A stretch of DNA of 64,000 nucleotides from Bradyrhizobium sp. CCBAU 51627 (GTDB lineage: Bacteria; Pseudomonadota; Alphaproteobacteria; Rhizobiales; Xanthobacteraceae), in NCBI RefSeq assembly GCF_028128765.1, contig NZ_LBJG01000024.1, forward strand, positions 62,001 to 126,000. Reading direction: 5' to 3'. Shown one piece after another: positions 52,126-61,645 of the stretch. Positions within the stretch are counted from its first letter, which is position 1. Each line of letters begins with the position of its first letter. The position numbers were made by a program, and so were the translations under genes. The notes beneath the pieces are model-generated. The model was not told the DNA's origin. It searched no databases and worked only from the letters and a program-made list of their open reading frames with translations.

Positions 52126-52664
52126 GTGATGGCCCTGCTTGTCCCGCTGTCGATTTTCAGCTGCCGCACGATGCCGTCCACGATCGCCTCGACGGTTTCG
52201 TCGATCGACGCGGTGATCACATGCTCGCCCGCTTCCGGCGGCTCGAGCGTATTGAACTGGCTGGTAAGGAGGCCGGACGGCATGAAATGGCCCTTGCGGT
52301 GGGCGAGGCGATCGGCGATCAGCTCCTGCGTCCCCTTCAGGAAAATGAAGCGGACGTCGTCGCGTCCGCGCAGCAGCACGTTGCGATAGGTGTGCTTGAG
52401 TGCGGAACAGGCGATGATGACGTGCTCACCCTTGTTGCAGACCCGCGCGATCTCGTCAGCGATGGCATTGAGCCAGGGCCAACGGTCCTCGTCGGTGAGC
52501 GGATGGCCGGCCCGCATCTTCTCCACGTTACTGGCGGGGTGAAAGCTGTCGCCGTCCTCGAACCGCCAACCGAGGCGCTCGCCGAGCGCCGCTGCAACTG
52601 TACTCTTTCCCGAGCCCGACACGCCCATCACGATCAAGGCACAAGGTGCTTTAACGCCCGCCAC
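52122..52664 (-). CDS. gntK: Gluconokinase
   Basis: 180 residues from the GTG at 52664, which has GGAGGG six bases upstream and lies 14 bases inside the end of pgl. The P-loop GVSGSGKST is at residues 14-22; DGDSFHPASNVEKMRAGHPL and ACSALKHTYRNVLLRG are characteristic of the GntK/IdnK type. It makes 6-phosphogluconate from gluconate, feeding the Gnd enzyme encoded in the same operon. Confidence 0.92.
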   Translation of the reverse strand: MAGVKAPCALIVMGVSGSGKSTVAAALGERLGWRFEDGDSFHPASNVEKMRAGHPLTDEDRWPWLNAIADEIARVCNKGEHVIIACSALKHTYRNVLLRGRDDVRFIFLKGTQELIADRLAHRKGHFMPSGLLTSQFNTLEPPEAGEHVITASIDETVEAIVDGIVRQLKIDSGTSRAIT

Positions 52665-53400
52665 GAATTCCCTCCGGAAGCGCGGCCCTGTCAACCAGCC
52701 AGACGGTCTCACCATTCGAGCGCGCGCGTAATGCCGGCAGATTCTCGCCATTGAGCAGGCGCGTCAAGATCGGCTGCTTGTCGTGGCCTGCGATCTCGAA
52801 CAGCATCTCGCGGCAGGAGGCCAGGGCGGGCAGGGTGAGCGAGACCCGCGGCACGAAGGGCGCGACGTTGGCCTTGGGGACACCGACGACCCAGCGCGTG
52901 ATCTCCTCGACGGCAGGATAGCCTGGAAAGAGCGAGGCGGTGTGGCCGTCCGGGCCCGCGCCCATCAGGGCGAGATCGAACAGCGGACGCGCCGGATCGA
53001 GACTTTCAGAACCGTAGAAGGCCTTTAGCCCGCGTGCATAGGCGTCAGCGGCCAGATCGGGATTTTCCAGCGTCGTCGGGATCGGATGGATGTGTCCGGG
53101 CGGAGCGTTACCATCGAGAAACGCGGCGCGCGCGACCGCCATGTTGTTGAGGGGATCGCTCGCGAGGACAAACCGCTCATCACCGATGAACCAGTGCACG
53201 CGCGCCCAGGGGATTTTGCCGCGCCAGGCGTCGCCGCCGAGCAACTGGTAGAGCTTCTTCGGGCTCGAGCCGCCGGTGAGGCAGATCGCGATGCGGCCGG
53301 GATTGGCTGACATCCGCGCCATCACCCGTTCCGCTGCCGCTTGCGCCAGGGCCTCGGCGTCGGCGACGACGATCAGCTTCGGCTCTGCGGCCGCCGCCAT
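52651..53400 (-). CDS. pgl: 6-phosphogluconolactonase
   Basis: 249 residues from the ATG at 53400, which shares one base with the zwf stop (TGATG). The family features LTGGSSPKKLYQLL, WFIGDERFVLASDPLNNM and LMGAGPDGHTASLFPGYPA are all present (the last with the likely catalytic His). It hydrolyses 6-phosphogluconolactone, the product of Zwf. It is translated directly after zwf. Confidence 0.94.
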   Translation of the reverse strand: MAAAAEPKLIVVADAEALAQAAAERVMARMSANPGRIAICLTGGSSPKKLYQLLGGDAWRGKIPWARVHWFIGDERFVLASDPLNNMAVARAAFLDGNAPPGHIHPIPTTLENPDLAADAYARGLKAFYGSESLDPARPLFDLALMGAGPDGHTASLFPGYPAVEEITRWVVGVPKANVAPFVPRVSLTLPALASCREMLFEIAGHDKQPILTRLLNGENLPALRARSNGETVWLVDRAALPEGIRGGR

Positions 53401-54911
53401 CACGAGAACTTCCGCCAGCTGCGGCCGTCGCGCCGCAGCAGCTCGTCGGCGCATCTGGGGCCATCGCTGCCGGCCTCGTAGGTCTCGATGCCGTTGCTGC
53501 CGGCCGTCTTCCAGGCGTCCAGGAACGGTTGCACCGCCTGCCAGCCGGCCTCGATGCCGTCGGCGCGCTGGAACAGGATGTTGTCGCCGATCATGCAGTC
53601 GTAGATCAGCGTCTCGTAGCCGGTCGACGGATCGGCCCGGAAATAATCGCCGTAGCGGAATTTCATCTCGACGCCGTCGATGGTGATGCTCGGCCCCGGG
53701 ATCTTGGCGTTGAACTGCAGCTCGATGGTCTCGGTCGGCGCGATGCCAATGGTGAGGAAGTTCTGCGAGAGACGGTCGACCGTCGTGCCCGAGAACATCG
53801 ACAGCGGCGCCTGCTTGAACTTGATCGCCACCTCGGTGCGCTTGTGACCGAGCGCCTTGCCCGTGCGCAAATAGAAGGGCACGCCGGCCCAGCGCCAATT
53901 GTCGATCATCAGCTTCAGCGCGACGAAGGTCTCGGTGGTGCTGCCAGGCTTGACGTCCTCGGTCTTGCGGTAATCAGGAATGTCCTCGTCGCCGATCCGC
54001 CCCGAGAGATATTGTGCGCGCACCGAATTCCTCAGCGCTTCCTCCAGGCTCGGCTGCTGGATCGAGGTGAGCACCTCGGCCTTCTCCGAGCGCACGGAAT
54101 GAGCATCGAAACGCGCGGGCGGCTCCATCGCGACCAGTGACATCAGCTGGAACAGGTGGTTCGGCACCATGTCGCGCAGCGCGCCGGTGGCATCGTAGAA
54201 GCCGCCGCGATGGCCGACGCCGAGCTTCTCCTCGACCGTGATCTGGATGTGATCGATATGGTTGCGATTCCAGATCGGCTCGAACATGCCGTTGGCAAAG
54301 CGCAGCACCAGGATGTTCTGCACCGTCTCCTTGCCGAGATAGTGATCGATCCGGTAGATCTGGTGTTCCTGCATGATCTTCAGCAACTCGGCGTTCAGCG
54401 CCTTGGCCGAGGCGAGATCGGTGCCAAAAGGCTTTTCGATCACCAGCCGTCGCCAGGCGCCGTTCTCCTTCATCATGCCGGTACGGCCAAGCTCGCGCGC
54501 AGTCGGTGCGAAGGCGGCCGGTGGGGTCGCGAGATAGAACAGGCGGTTGCCGCCGGTGCCTTGCGAGCATTCCAGTCCATCGAGATGCTCGCGCAGACGG
54601 TCGAACGACGGCGGGTCCTTCGCATCGGCTTCGACGAAAGTCACGCATTCCAGCAGCTTCTTGGCGATATCGTCGTCAATGGGCCGCGTCGCGAACTGAC
54701 GCAAGCCCTTCAACAGACCGTCCCGCAGTTCGTCATCGGACTGGCTCCGCCGGGCTACGCCGACGACACAGAATTTCTCCGGCAGCAGGTGCTCGGCGGC
54801 GAGATTATAGAGCGAGGGCATCACGAGGCGATGGGTGAGATCGCCGGTGACACCGAAAATGACGAAGGCGCAGTTTTCCGGCTTGCGCTTGGCTTGCGGG
54901 TCTTTTGTCAC
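53400..54911 (-). CDS. zwf: Glucose-6-phosphate dehydrogenase
   Basis: A 503-residue enzyme, normal in length, that oxidises glucose 6-phosphate with NADP+. The Rossmann motif is FVIFGVTGDLTHRLVMPSLY; the substrate site is YRIDHYLGKETVQN with the catalytic His; the C-terminal part has PFYLRTGKALGHKRTEV. It opens the oxidative pentose phosphate and Entner-Doudoroff branches. It lies 27 bases after gnd on the minus strand. Confidence 0.97.
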   Translation of the reverse strand: MTKDPQAKRKPENCAFVIFGVTGDLTHRLVMPSLYNLAAEHLLPEKFCVVGVARRSQSDDELRDGLLKGLRQFATRPIDDDIAKKLLECVTFVEADAKDPPSFDRLREHLDGLECSQGTGGNRLFYLATPPAAFAPTARELGRTGMMKENGAWRRLVIEKPFGTDLASAKALNAELLKIMQEHQIYRIDHYLGKETVQNILVLRFANGMFEPIWNRNHIDHIQITVEEKLGVGHRGGFYDATGALRDMVPNHLFQLMSLVAMEPPARFDAHSVRSEKAEVLTSIQQPSLEEALRNSVRAQYLSGRIGDEDIPDYRKTEDVKPGSTTETFVALKLMIDNWRWAGVPFYLRTGKALGHKRTEVAIKFKQAPLSMFSGTTVDRLSQNFLTIGIAPTETIELQFNAKIPGPSITIDGVEMKFRYGDYFRADPSTGYETLIYDCMIGDNILFQRADGIEAGWQAVQPFLDAWKTAGSNGIETYEAGSDGPRCADELLRRDGRSWRKFS

Positions 54912-54938
54912 GAACGAGTGGCCTTCGCGTTGTTGCTC

Positions 54939-55937
54939 TTATTTCGATTTCGAAGCGCCCGGCTGCTTCGGCTCCTTGTGGCCGCCGAAACCCGCGCGCA
55001 TCGCGGAGAGAATTTTTTCGGCGAAGGTGTGTTCCTTGCGGGAACGGAAACGTGCGTAGAGCGCCGCGGTCAGCACCTCGGCCGGCACGGCCTCGTCGAT
55101 CGCGGCGTTCACGGTCCAGCGTCCCTCGCCGGAATCCTCCACGAAGCCGGAATATTCCGCCAAAGCCGGGCTGTCGGCGAGCGCGGTCGAGGTGAGGTCG
55201 AGCAGCCAGGACGGGATCACGCTGCCGCGCCGCCACACTTCGGCGATGTCGGCGAGGTCGAAATCATAGCGGTGATCGGCCGGCAAAGCTTCGATATTGG
55301 CGTTCTTGAGAATATCGAACCCTTCGGCATAGGCCTGCATCAGGCCGTATTCGATGCCGTTGTGGATCATCTTGACGAAATGGCCGGCGCCGACGGGGCC
55401 GGCATGGATGTAGCCTTGCTCGATGCGGCGATCGCGCCCTTGACGTCCCTCGGTGCGCGGAATGTCGCCGGCGCCGGGGGCCAGCACGGCGAAGATCGGA
55501 TCGAGCCGGTCGACGACCGCTTTCTCGCCGCCGATCATCATGCAATAGCCGCGCTCGAGACCCCAGACGCCGCCTGAGGTGCCGACGTCGACATAGTGGA
55601 TGCCGCGCGCCTTGAGCGCCTTGCCGCGGCGAACGTCGTCCTGCCAGAAGGTGTTGCCGCCGTCGATGATGACGTCGCCCTCCTGCATCACGCCCGCGAT
55701 CGTGTCGATGGTGGTCTCGGTGATATGGCCGGCCGGCAGCATCACCCAGGCCGTGCGCGGCCGCTCCAGTTTCGAGATGAACTCCTCCAGGCTCGCCGAG
55801 CCGACCGCGCCGTCCGCGGCAAGGCCGGCGACGGCCTTGGCGTCCTTGTCATAGACCACGGTCGAATGTCCGTGGCGCATCAGCCGGCGAACGATGTTGC
55901 CGCCCATCCGGCCGAGGCCGATCATGCCGAGTTGCAT
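54939..55937 (-). CDS. gnd: 6-phosphogluconate dehydrogenase (short, decarboxylating type)
   Basis: A 332-residue enzyme of the short class, about 140 residues less than the E. coli type. The NAD(P) fold is [36 protein letters not shown] and [21 protein letters not shown] carry the substrate Lys and Asn. Short forms often prefer NAD+, but cofactor choice is not readable here. It gives ribulose 5-phosphate and CO2. It lies 13 bases after the tal-pgi stop and 27 before zwf. Confidence 0.93.
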   Translation of the reverse strand: MQLGMIGLGRMGGNIVRRLMRHGHSTVVYDKDAKAVAGLAADGAVGSASLEEFISKLERPRTAWVMLPAGHITETTIDTIAGVMQEGDVIIDGGNTFWQDDVRRGKALKARGIHYVDVGTSGGVWGLERGYCMMIGGEKAVVDRLDPIFAVLAPGAGDIPRTEGRQGRDRRIEQGYIHAGPVGAGHFVKMIHNGIEYGLMQAYAEGFDILKNANIEALPADHRYDFDLADIAEVWRRGSVIPSWLLDLTSTALADSPALAEYSGFVEDSGEGRWTVNAAIDEAVPAEVLTAALYARFRSRKEHTFAEKILSAMRAGFGGHKEPKQPGASKSK

Positions 55938-55950
55938 TGCGAAGTTCCCT

Positions 55951-58800
55951 TTAGTTCAGCGCGTCGTTCAGCGCTGCATTGAGCGCTGCCAGACCTTTCT
56001 TGAGCCCGCCCTTGAGGTGGACGCGAAGCGCGCGCCGGCCGCGCTCGGTGAGCACGTCGAAATCGCCGCGCGCCTGCGCCGCCTTGATCACGCCGAAGCT
56101 CGCCTTCTGACCCGGCACGGCAAGGTCCTTGGCATCGTCGGCGGTGATCTGGAGGAACACGCCGCTGTCGGGCCCACCCTTGTAGGCCTGACCTGTGGAG
56201 TGCAGGAAGCGCGGACCGAACTCGGCGCAGGTCGCGACATGCCGCTTCTCGCGCACGTCAAGGCGCATCGCCTGAAGCGCGTCGATATTGGCCTTGTCGC
56301 GTGCGATGTAACCGAGCAGGGCGACGTAATCGCCATGGCTGGAGCGCGACAGATGCGCCTTCAGCCAGGAGGTGAGGTCGCCATTGGCGCCCGCTGCGCG
56401 GAGCGCCGCGGCATTGGCCTCGTCGGTGTAGAGGTCGGCCTCTTTAGTGCTGACAACAGGCTGTTCGGCCGGCAGCGCGCCGGTCTTCTCATACGCCGAC
56501 GTCAGCTCGCGCGTCTTGATCTTGGCCGCTTCCACGTCCGGCTGGTCGAACGGGTTGATGCCGAGGATCGCGCCCGCAACAGCGGTTGCCATCTCGAAGC
56601 GGAAGAACTCCTGGCCGAGATGGTCGATCGACTTCATGACAATGCGCACGACCGGGTGGCCGGCCGCCTCGATCCCGGCAAGCGCCGAGTCATGGGCGGC
56701 ATCCGTTTCGCCCTCGGTACGGATGTCGATGAAGAAGCGGTCGTTGCCGTAAGCCGCGGAGTCGCCAAGCGGCTCGCCGGCAATCGGGATCAGGCCCTTG
56801 CCTTCCTTGCCGGTCGATTCCGCGATGAGTTGCTCGGCCCAGGCGCCGAAATCGGCGATCTTCTTCGACGACAGGATCGTCACCTTGTCGCGGCCTTCGA
56901 GGCCGGCAAGGCCCATGGCCAGGCCGAGCTGCACGCCCGGGTTTTCGCTCGGCGGCACGTCCGGTCCGCAGGAGCGGACCATCGAGAGCGCATGCTTGAT
57001 GAAGGTCCTGACGTCGATGCCGGCGGTCGCCGCCGGCACCAGGCCGAACGGCGACAGCACCGAATAGCGTCCGCCGATCGACGGCTCGCCATGGAAGATG
57101 CGGGCGTAGTTCAGCTTTTTGGCCGCCTTCTCCAGCGACGATCCGGGGTCGGTCACCGCGATGAAGCGGAAGCCGGTCTTGGCTTTCGGGCCGAGCGCCT
57201 TTGCGACGCGTTCGTGGAAATAGTCCTTCATTGCGTTCGGCTCGGTGGTGCCGCCGGACTTGCTCGACACGATGAACACGGTGTTGGCGAGGTCGATCCT
57301 GGCCTCCATCGCTCGCACCTCGGCCGGGTCGGTGGAGTCGAGCACGTGCAGCTTCGGGAAGCCCGGCTTCCGGGCAAAGGTCTCGGCCAGCACCTCTGGC
57401 CCGAGGCTCGATCCGCCCATGCCGAGCACGACGGCGTCGGAGAATTTCTGGCTCTTCACGCGGTTCGCATAGTCCTCATAGTCGGCGACGTCGGCTTTCG
57501 CCGCGCTGTCGAGCCAGCCGAGCCATTTGTCCTCGTCCGTCCCGGTCCAGACCGATTTGTCGCGCTGCCACAGCCTGCGGATCTTGGCCGAGGCGCGCCA
57601 TTCCTCGGTGCTCTTGGCCACCGCCTTGCCGAGCCCGTCGCCAAGCGAAAGCCGCTGGCTGTCGATCGCCGGCCCGAGCACAGTGGCGCGCTTGTGGGCG
57701 ACGGCGCCGTAGAGCTTGTCGGCGGCGTCCGCGAACAGCTTGACGCCGTCCTTGACCAGCTCCTCGGTGATCGCATCGAGCGAGATGCCGGAGCGCTCCA
57801 GCTCGTCCAGCACGCGCTTCGCCTCGTCGAGGTTATCTTCCAGGCTGTCACGCAACCTGCCGTGGTCGCGGAAGGCATCCAGCGTTGCCGGCGGCATGGT
57901 GTTGATGGTGTCGGGGCCTATCAGCTCCTCGACGTAGAGGACGTCGCTGTAGTCCTTGTTCTTGGTGCCGGTGGAGGCCCACAGCATGCGCTGCGGCCTG
58001 GCGCCTTTTGCAGCGAGCTTCTCCCAGCGGGGACCCGAGAACAGCCGCTTGTAATCCTGGTAGGCGAGCTTGGCGTTGGCGATCGCGATCTTGCCCTTCA
58101 GCGCGGCGAGCCGCTCCTTTTCGGACGGATCGTTGGCACGGGCGATCTTCTCGTCGAGCTGCTTGTCGACCATGGTGTCGATGCGGCTGACGAAGAAACT
58201 GGCCACACTCGCGACATGCGAGGGATCGCCGCCGCCGGCGACGTATTTTTCGAGCCCCGCCAGATAGGCTTCGGCGACCTGGAGGTAGACTGCCCTGGAG
58301 AACAGCAGCGTAATGTTGATGCTGATGCCGTCTCCGATCAGCGTTTCGATCGCCGGCAGGCCCTCCGGCGTTGCCGGCACCTTCACCATCAGGTTCTTGC
58401 GACCAACGTCCTTCCACAGGCGCCGCGCTTCGGCGACCGAGCCTGCTGTGTCCATTGCCAGATAAGGCGAGACCTCGAGGCTGACATAGCCGTCCCCACC
58501 CTTGAGGTGGTCATAGACCGGGCGCAGCACGTCGGCGGCAGCCTGGATGTCCTCGACCGCCACGGTCTCGAACAAATCGGCCACGGTCCGGTCGCCGCGC
58601 TTCAGCGCCTTGCCGATCGAAGCGTCGTATTCGTCCGAGCTGCCGATCGCCTTCTCGAAGATCGAGGGGTTGGAGGTGACGCCCTTGACGCCGTCGCTGT
58701 CGATCAGCCGCTTCAGGTCGCCCTTGGCGATGAAGCCACGGGCCAGGAAGTCCAGCCAGACGGCTTGTCCGTGCTTTTCCAGTTCTTTGACGGGATTCAT
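55951..58800 (-). CDS. Bifunctional transaldolase/glucose-6-phosphate isomerase
   Basis: A 949-residue fusion. The N-terminal part, to about residue 370, is a transaldolase: [25 protein letters not shown], and the Schiff-base Lys in [16 protein letters not shown]. The C-terminal part is phosphoglucose isomerase, with [52 protein letters not shown] and [15 protein letters not shown]. It links pentose phosphates with glycolytic intermediates and glucose 6-phosphate. It is the first gene of the pentose phosphate operon. This fusion is known from rhizobia and some other bacteria. Confidence 0.95.
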   Translation of the reverse strand: MNPVKELEKHGQAVWLDFLARGFIAKGDLKRLIDSDGVKGVTSNPSIFEKAIGSSDEYDASIGKALKRGDRTVADLFETVAVEDIQAAADVLRPVYDHLKGGDGYVSLEVSPYLAMDTAGSVAEARRLWKDVGRKNLMVKVPATPEGLPAIETLIGDGISINITLLFSRAVYLQVAEAYLAGLEKYVAGGGDPSHVASVASFFVSRIDTMVDKQLDEKIARANDPSEKERLAALKGKIAIANAKLAYQDYKRLFSGPRWEKLAAKGARPQRMLWASTGTKNKDYSDVLYVEELIGPDTINTMPPATLDAFRDHGRLRDSLEDNLDEAKRVLDELERSGISLDAITEELVKDGVKLFADAADKLYGAVAHKRATVLGPAIDSQRLSLGDGLGKAVAKSTEEWRASAKIRRLWQRDKSVWTGTDEDKWLGWLDSAAKADVADYEDYANRVKSQKFSDAVVLGMGGSSLGPEVLAETFARKPGFPKLHVLDSTDPAEVRAMEARIDLANTVFIVSSKSGGTTEPNAMKDYFHERVAKALGPKAKTGFRFIAVTDPGSSLEKAAKKLNYARIFHGEPSIGGRYSVLSPFGLVPAATAGIDVRTFIKHALSMVRSCGPDVPPSENPGVQLGLAMGLAGLEGRDKVTILSSKKIADFGAWAEQLIAESTGKEGKGLIPIAGEPLGDSAAYGNDRFFIDIRTEGETDAAHDSALAGIEAAGHPVVRIVMKSIDHLGQEFFRFEMATAVAGAILGINPFDQPDVEAAKIKTRELTSAYEKTGALPAEQPVVSTKEADLYTDEANAAALRAAGANGDLTSWLKAHLSRSSHGDYVALLGYIARDKANIDALQAMRLDVREKRHVATCAEFGPRFLHSTGQAYKGGPDSGVFLQITADDAKDLAVPGQKASFGVIKAAQARGDFDVLTERGRRALRVHLKGGLKKGLAALNAALNDALN

Positions 58801-59628
58801 GATGATTATTTATCTCCAAGCCTTCGGGCGAGGGGTTTTCGCGCCGGTCCTGACGGACTATTCTTTAGCCGACATGCTCCCGGGAGGGAACCAATCAAGG
58901 GTACGAGCGTCATAGTCTCAGTCTAACTCCGTCGCGATCATGGCGATCCAGGCGGCAGCCGCTCTTATGCGTAATAATAATTTGGTCGGCTTGTTCGGCC
59001 CAAGCATTGTTGCGCGAAGCTTTGTCGCTTGAGGTTCAGATAGGTCTGTCGCAGTAGCCTTTGTGACGGCGCTGTTGCGCGCAAGCTTGTTTTCAAATCA
59101 AGCTTTGTTCTTGAATCAGGCCTTCTTCGACCGTGGGCGACGTCAGCAGTTACGACGCGACGATGGGCTATCTCGGTGTTGCGTGTTGCGCATCGCCGCC
59201 GGGCGATCTCGATACTGCCGACCGGTTCTCATCCGTTCGGAGGGGTTGCCGACCGATTTTGATACATTGCTGCGCGCTTGCCGCGATCATCATGCTGCAA
59301 GCTGGCCAAGCTGCTGCAAGCAGCCAAGCTCATCGCATTGCAGCAGGAAGATGAACGCGGCACGCTAGGGCGTCGCGCTGCCAGCGTCATAAGTTTGCCC
59401 TCGCGGGTTGTCATGTTGCAGTGCCGGAGGGCTTTGCCTCGGTATTTGCCCGGATGTGGCGAGCCAGTGACAATTTCTGGAAATAAGCCAAGATGGACGG
59501 AGATTCGCACAAATTAAGGGCAACTGCCTGTTCGTAATTCACGGAGTGCCTACCTTGTGCGTTGCGTGGTGTCGGCAGGCGGGTGTCCAATGATCGTCAT
59601 GTGCTCACGCTGATTCGAAACGGCCTGA
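58801..59628. other. Long intergenic region before prkA
   Basis: About 830 bases lie between the diverging tal-pgi and prkA genes with no supported gene. The stretch from about 58970 to 59120 is richer in A and T than the surroundings. Several short frames exist (for example at 58938 and 59063), but none has a convincing ribosome-binding site or protein-like composition. A cluster of GCTGCAAGC-like words lies at 59292-59328. The tal-pgi promoter must lie at the left side; I could not identify it. It may hold a small RNA or remnants of a lost gene. Confidence 0.4.
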
Positions 59629-59654
59629 GGAACGGTCCGGTAACTGCTTTCGTT
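59629..59654 (+). promoter_or_regulatory. EcfG-type promoter for the prkA-yeaH-spoVR operon
   Basis: GGAAC (59629-59633), 17 bases, then CGTT (59651-59654) is an exact match to the general stress promoter consensus of alphaproteobacteria. Transcription would start near 59661, leaving a leader of about 28 bases with a GGAGAGGG ribosome-binding site before the prkA ATG. Confidence 0.75.
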
Positions 59655-59688
59655 TCAGCTTGTAGCGGAACTCACGCGGAGAGGGATC

Positions 59689-61632
59689 ATGTATAACGAT
59701 TCTCTATTCAACGCTTTCGCTCGGTCGTTCGAGGCGAGAAGCCAGCACGACATGTCGATGGCGGAATACCTGGAATCGTGTCGAAGCGATCCCATGAAAT
59801 ACGCAAATGCGGCCGAGCGACTGCTAGCAGCGATCGGCGATCCGCAGACGATTGACACGGCCAAGGACCCACGCCTTGGCCGTATTTTTTTGAACCGCAC
59901 CATCCGCACCTATCCGGCCTTCGCCGGCTTCTACGGCATGGAAGAAACCATCGAGCGCATCGTCGGTTTCTTCCGCCACGCGGCGCAGGGCCTCGAAGAG
60001 CGCAAGCAGATCCTCTATCTGCTCGGTCCGGTCGGCGGCGGCAAATCCTCGCTCGCCGAGCGGCTCAAGTCGCTGATGGAAGTGCAGCCGATCTACGTGC
60101 TCAAGGCCGGCGATGAACTCTCGCCGGTGTTCGAAAGCCCGCTCAGCCTGTTCGATCCCGATAATCTCGGGCCGATGCTGGAGGAGAAATACGGCATTCC
60201 GCGCCGCCGTCTCACCGGTTTGATGAGTCCGTGGTGCTACAAGCGGCTGGAAGCCTTCGGCGGCGACATCTCGCAATTCCGCGTCGCCAAGATCCAGCCT
60301 TCGCGGCTGCGCCAGATCGCGGTCTCCAAGACCGAGCCGGGCGACGAGAACAACCAGGACATCTCCTCGCTGGTCGGCAAGGTCGACATCCGCAAGCTCG
60401 AGACCTACGCGCAGAACGATCCCGATGCCTACAGCTATTCGGGCGGCCTCAACCGCGCCAACCAGGGCATCCTCGAATTCGTCGAGATGTTCAAGGCGCC
60501 GATCAAGATGCTGCACCCGCTGCTCACGGCAACGCAGGAGGGCAACTACATTGGCACCGAGAACATCGGTGCGATCCCCTTCACCGGCGTCATCCTCGCG
60601 CACTCCAACGAGGCGGAATGGGCGAGCTTCAAAGCCAACAAGAACAACGAGGCCTTCATCGACCGCATCTGCGTGATCAAGGTGCCTTACTGCCTGCGGG
60701 TCACCGAGGAGCAGAAGATCTACGAGAAGCTGATCCAGGGTTCCGAGCTCGCGTCTGCGCCGTGCGCGCCCTCGACGCTGGAAACGATGGCTCGATTCTC
60801 CGTGATGTCGCGCCTGCGCAAGCACGAGAATTCCACGCTGTTCGCCAAGATGCGGGTCTACGACGGCGAAAGCCTGAAGGAATCCGATCCCAAGGCACGC
60901 AGCGTCCAGGAATACCGGGATGCCGCCGGCGTCGACGAGGGCATGGATGGCGTGTCCACGCGCTTTGCCTTCAAGATCCTGGCTGCGACCTTCAACCACG
61001 ATCCGCAGGAGGTCGCCGCCGATGCCGTGCACTTGATGTATGCGCTGGAGCAGTCGATCCGCCGCGAGCAGCTGCCGGAGGAAACCGAGAAACGTTACCT
61101 GGAGTTCATCAAGGCGGAGCTGGCACCGCGCTATGCCGAGTTCATCGGCAACGAGATCCAGAAGGCCTATCTGGAATCCTACTCGGATTACGGCCAGAAT
61201 CTGTTCGACCGCTACGTGGATTACGCCGATGCCTGGATCGAGGACCAGGATTTCAAGGATCCGGACACCGGCCAGTTGCTCGATCGCGAACTGTTGAACC
61301 AGGAGTTGACCAAGATCGAAAAGCCGGCCGGCATTGCCAATCCGAAGGATTTCCGAAACGAGGTGGTCAAGTTCTCGTTACGGGCCAGAGCGCAGAACGC
61401 CGGCAAGAATCCGACCTGGACCTCCTACGAGAAGATTCGCGACGTGATCGAAAAGCGGATATTCTCCCAGGTCGAGGACCTGCTTCCGGTCATCTCCTTC
61501 GGGTCGAAGAAGGACGGCGAGACGGAGAAGAAGCACGGCGAGTTCGTCGCACGCATGGTGGAGCGCGGCTACACCGAGCGTCAGGTTCGCCGGCTCGTCG
61601 AATGGTACATGCGCGTGAAGCAGGCCGGTTGA
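59689..61632 (+). CDS. prkA: PrkA serine protein kinase (AAA+ type)
   Basis: A 647-residue protein of the PrkA/YeaG family, normal in length. The AAA+ domain has its Walker A at residues 113-121 (GPVGGGKSS); the C-terminal kinase-like domain includes the AEWASFKANKNNEAFIDRI segment. YeaG is required for survival of prolonged nitrogen starvation and stationary phase in E. coli, where it is RpoS-controlled; here an EcfG promoter takes that place. It is followed by yeaH 13 bases after its stop. Confidence 0.95.
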   Translation: MYNDSLFNAFARSFEARSQHDMSMAEYLESCRSDPMKYANAAERLLAAIGDPQTIDTAKDPRLGRIFLNRTIRTYPAFAGFYGMEETIERIVGFFRHAAQGLEERKQILYLLGPVGGGKSSLAERLKSLMEVQPIYVLKAGDELSPVFESPLSLFDPDNLGPMLEEKYGIPRRRLTGLMSPWCYKRLEAFGGDISQFRVAKIQPSRLRQIAVSKTEPGDENNQDISSLVGKVDIRKLETYAQNDPDAYSYSGGLNRANQGILEFVEMFKAPIKMLHPLLTATQEGNYIGTENIGAIPFTGVILAHSNEAEWASFKANKNNEAFIDRICVIKVPYCLRVTEEQKIYEKLIQGSELASAPCAPSTLETMARFSVMSRLRKHENSTLFAKMRVYDGESLKESDPKARSVQEYRDAAGVDEGMDGVSTRFAFKILAATFNHDPQEVAADAVHLMYALEQSIRREQLPEETEKRYLEFIKAELAPRYAEFIGNEIQKAYLESYSDYGQNLFDRYVDYADAWIEDQDFKDPDTGQLLDRELLNQELTKIEKPAGIANPKDFRNEVVKFSLRARAQNAGKNPTWTSYEKIRDVIEKRIFSQVEDLLPVISFGSKKDGETEKKHGEFVARMVERGYTERQVRRLVEWYMRVKQAG

Positions 61633-61645
61633 GGCGGATGGGAAA

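Noticed and set aside
59063..59368. A 101-codon frame before prkA
   Set aside because: Cys/Arg/Ser-rich composition, no ribosome-binding site and several overlapping frames of equal quality.
59635..59648. GG-N10-GC match to a sigma-54 promoter before prkA
   Set aside because: Only the two dinucleotides match, and the same bases are explained better by the exact GGAAC-N17-CGTT motif.
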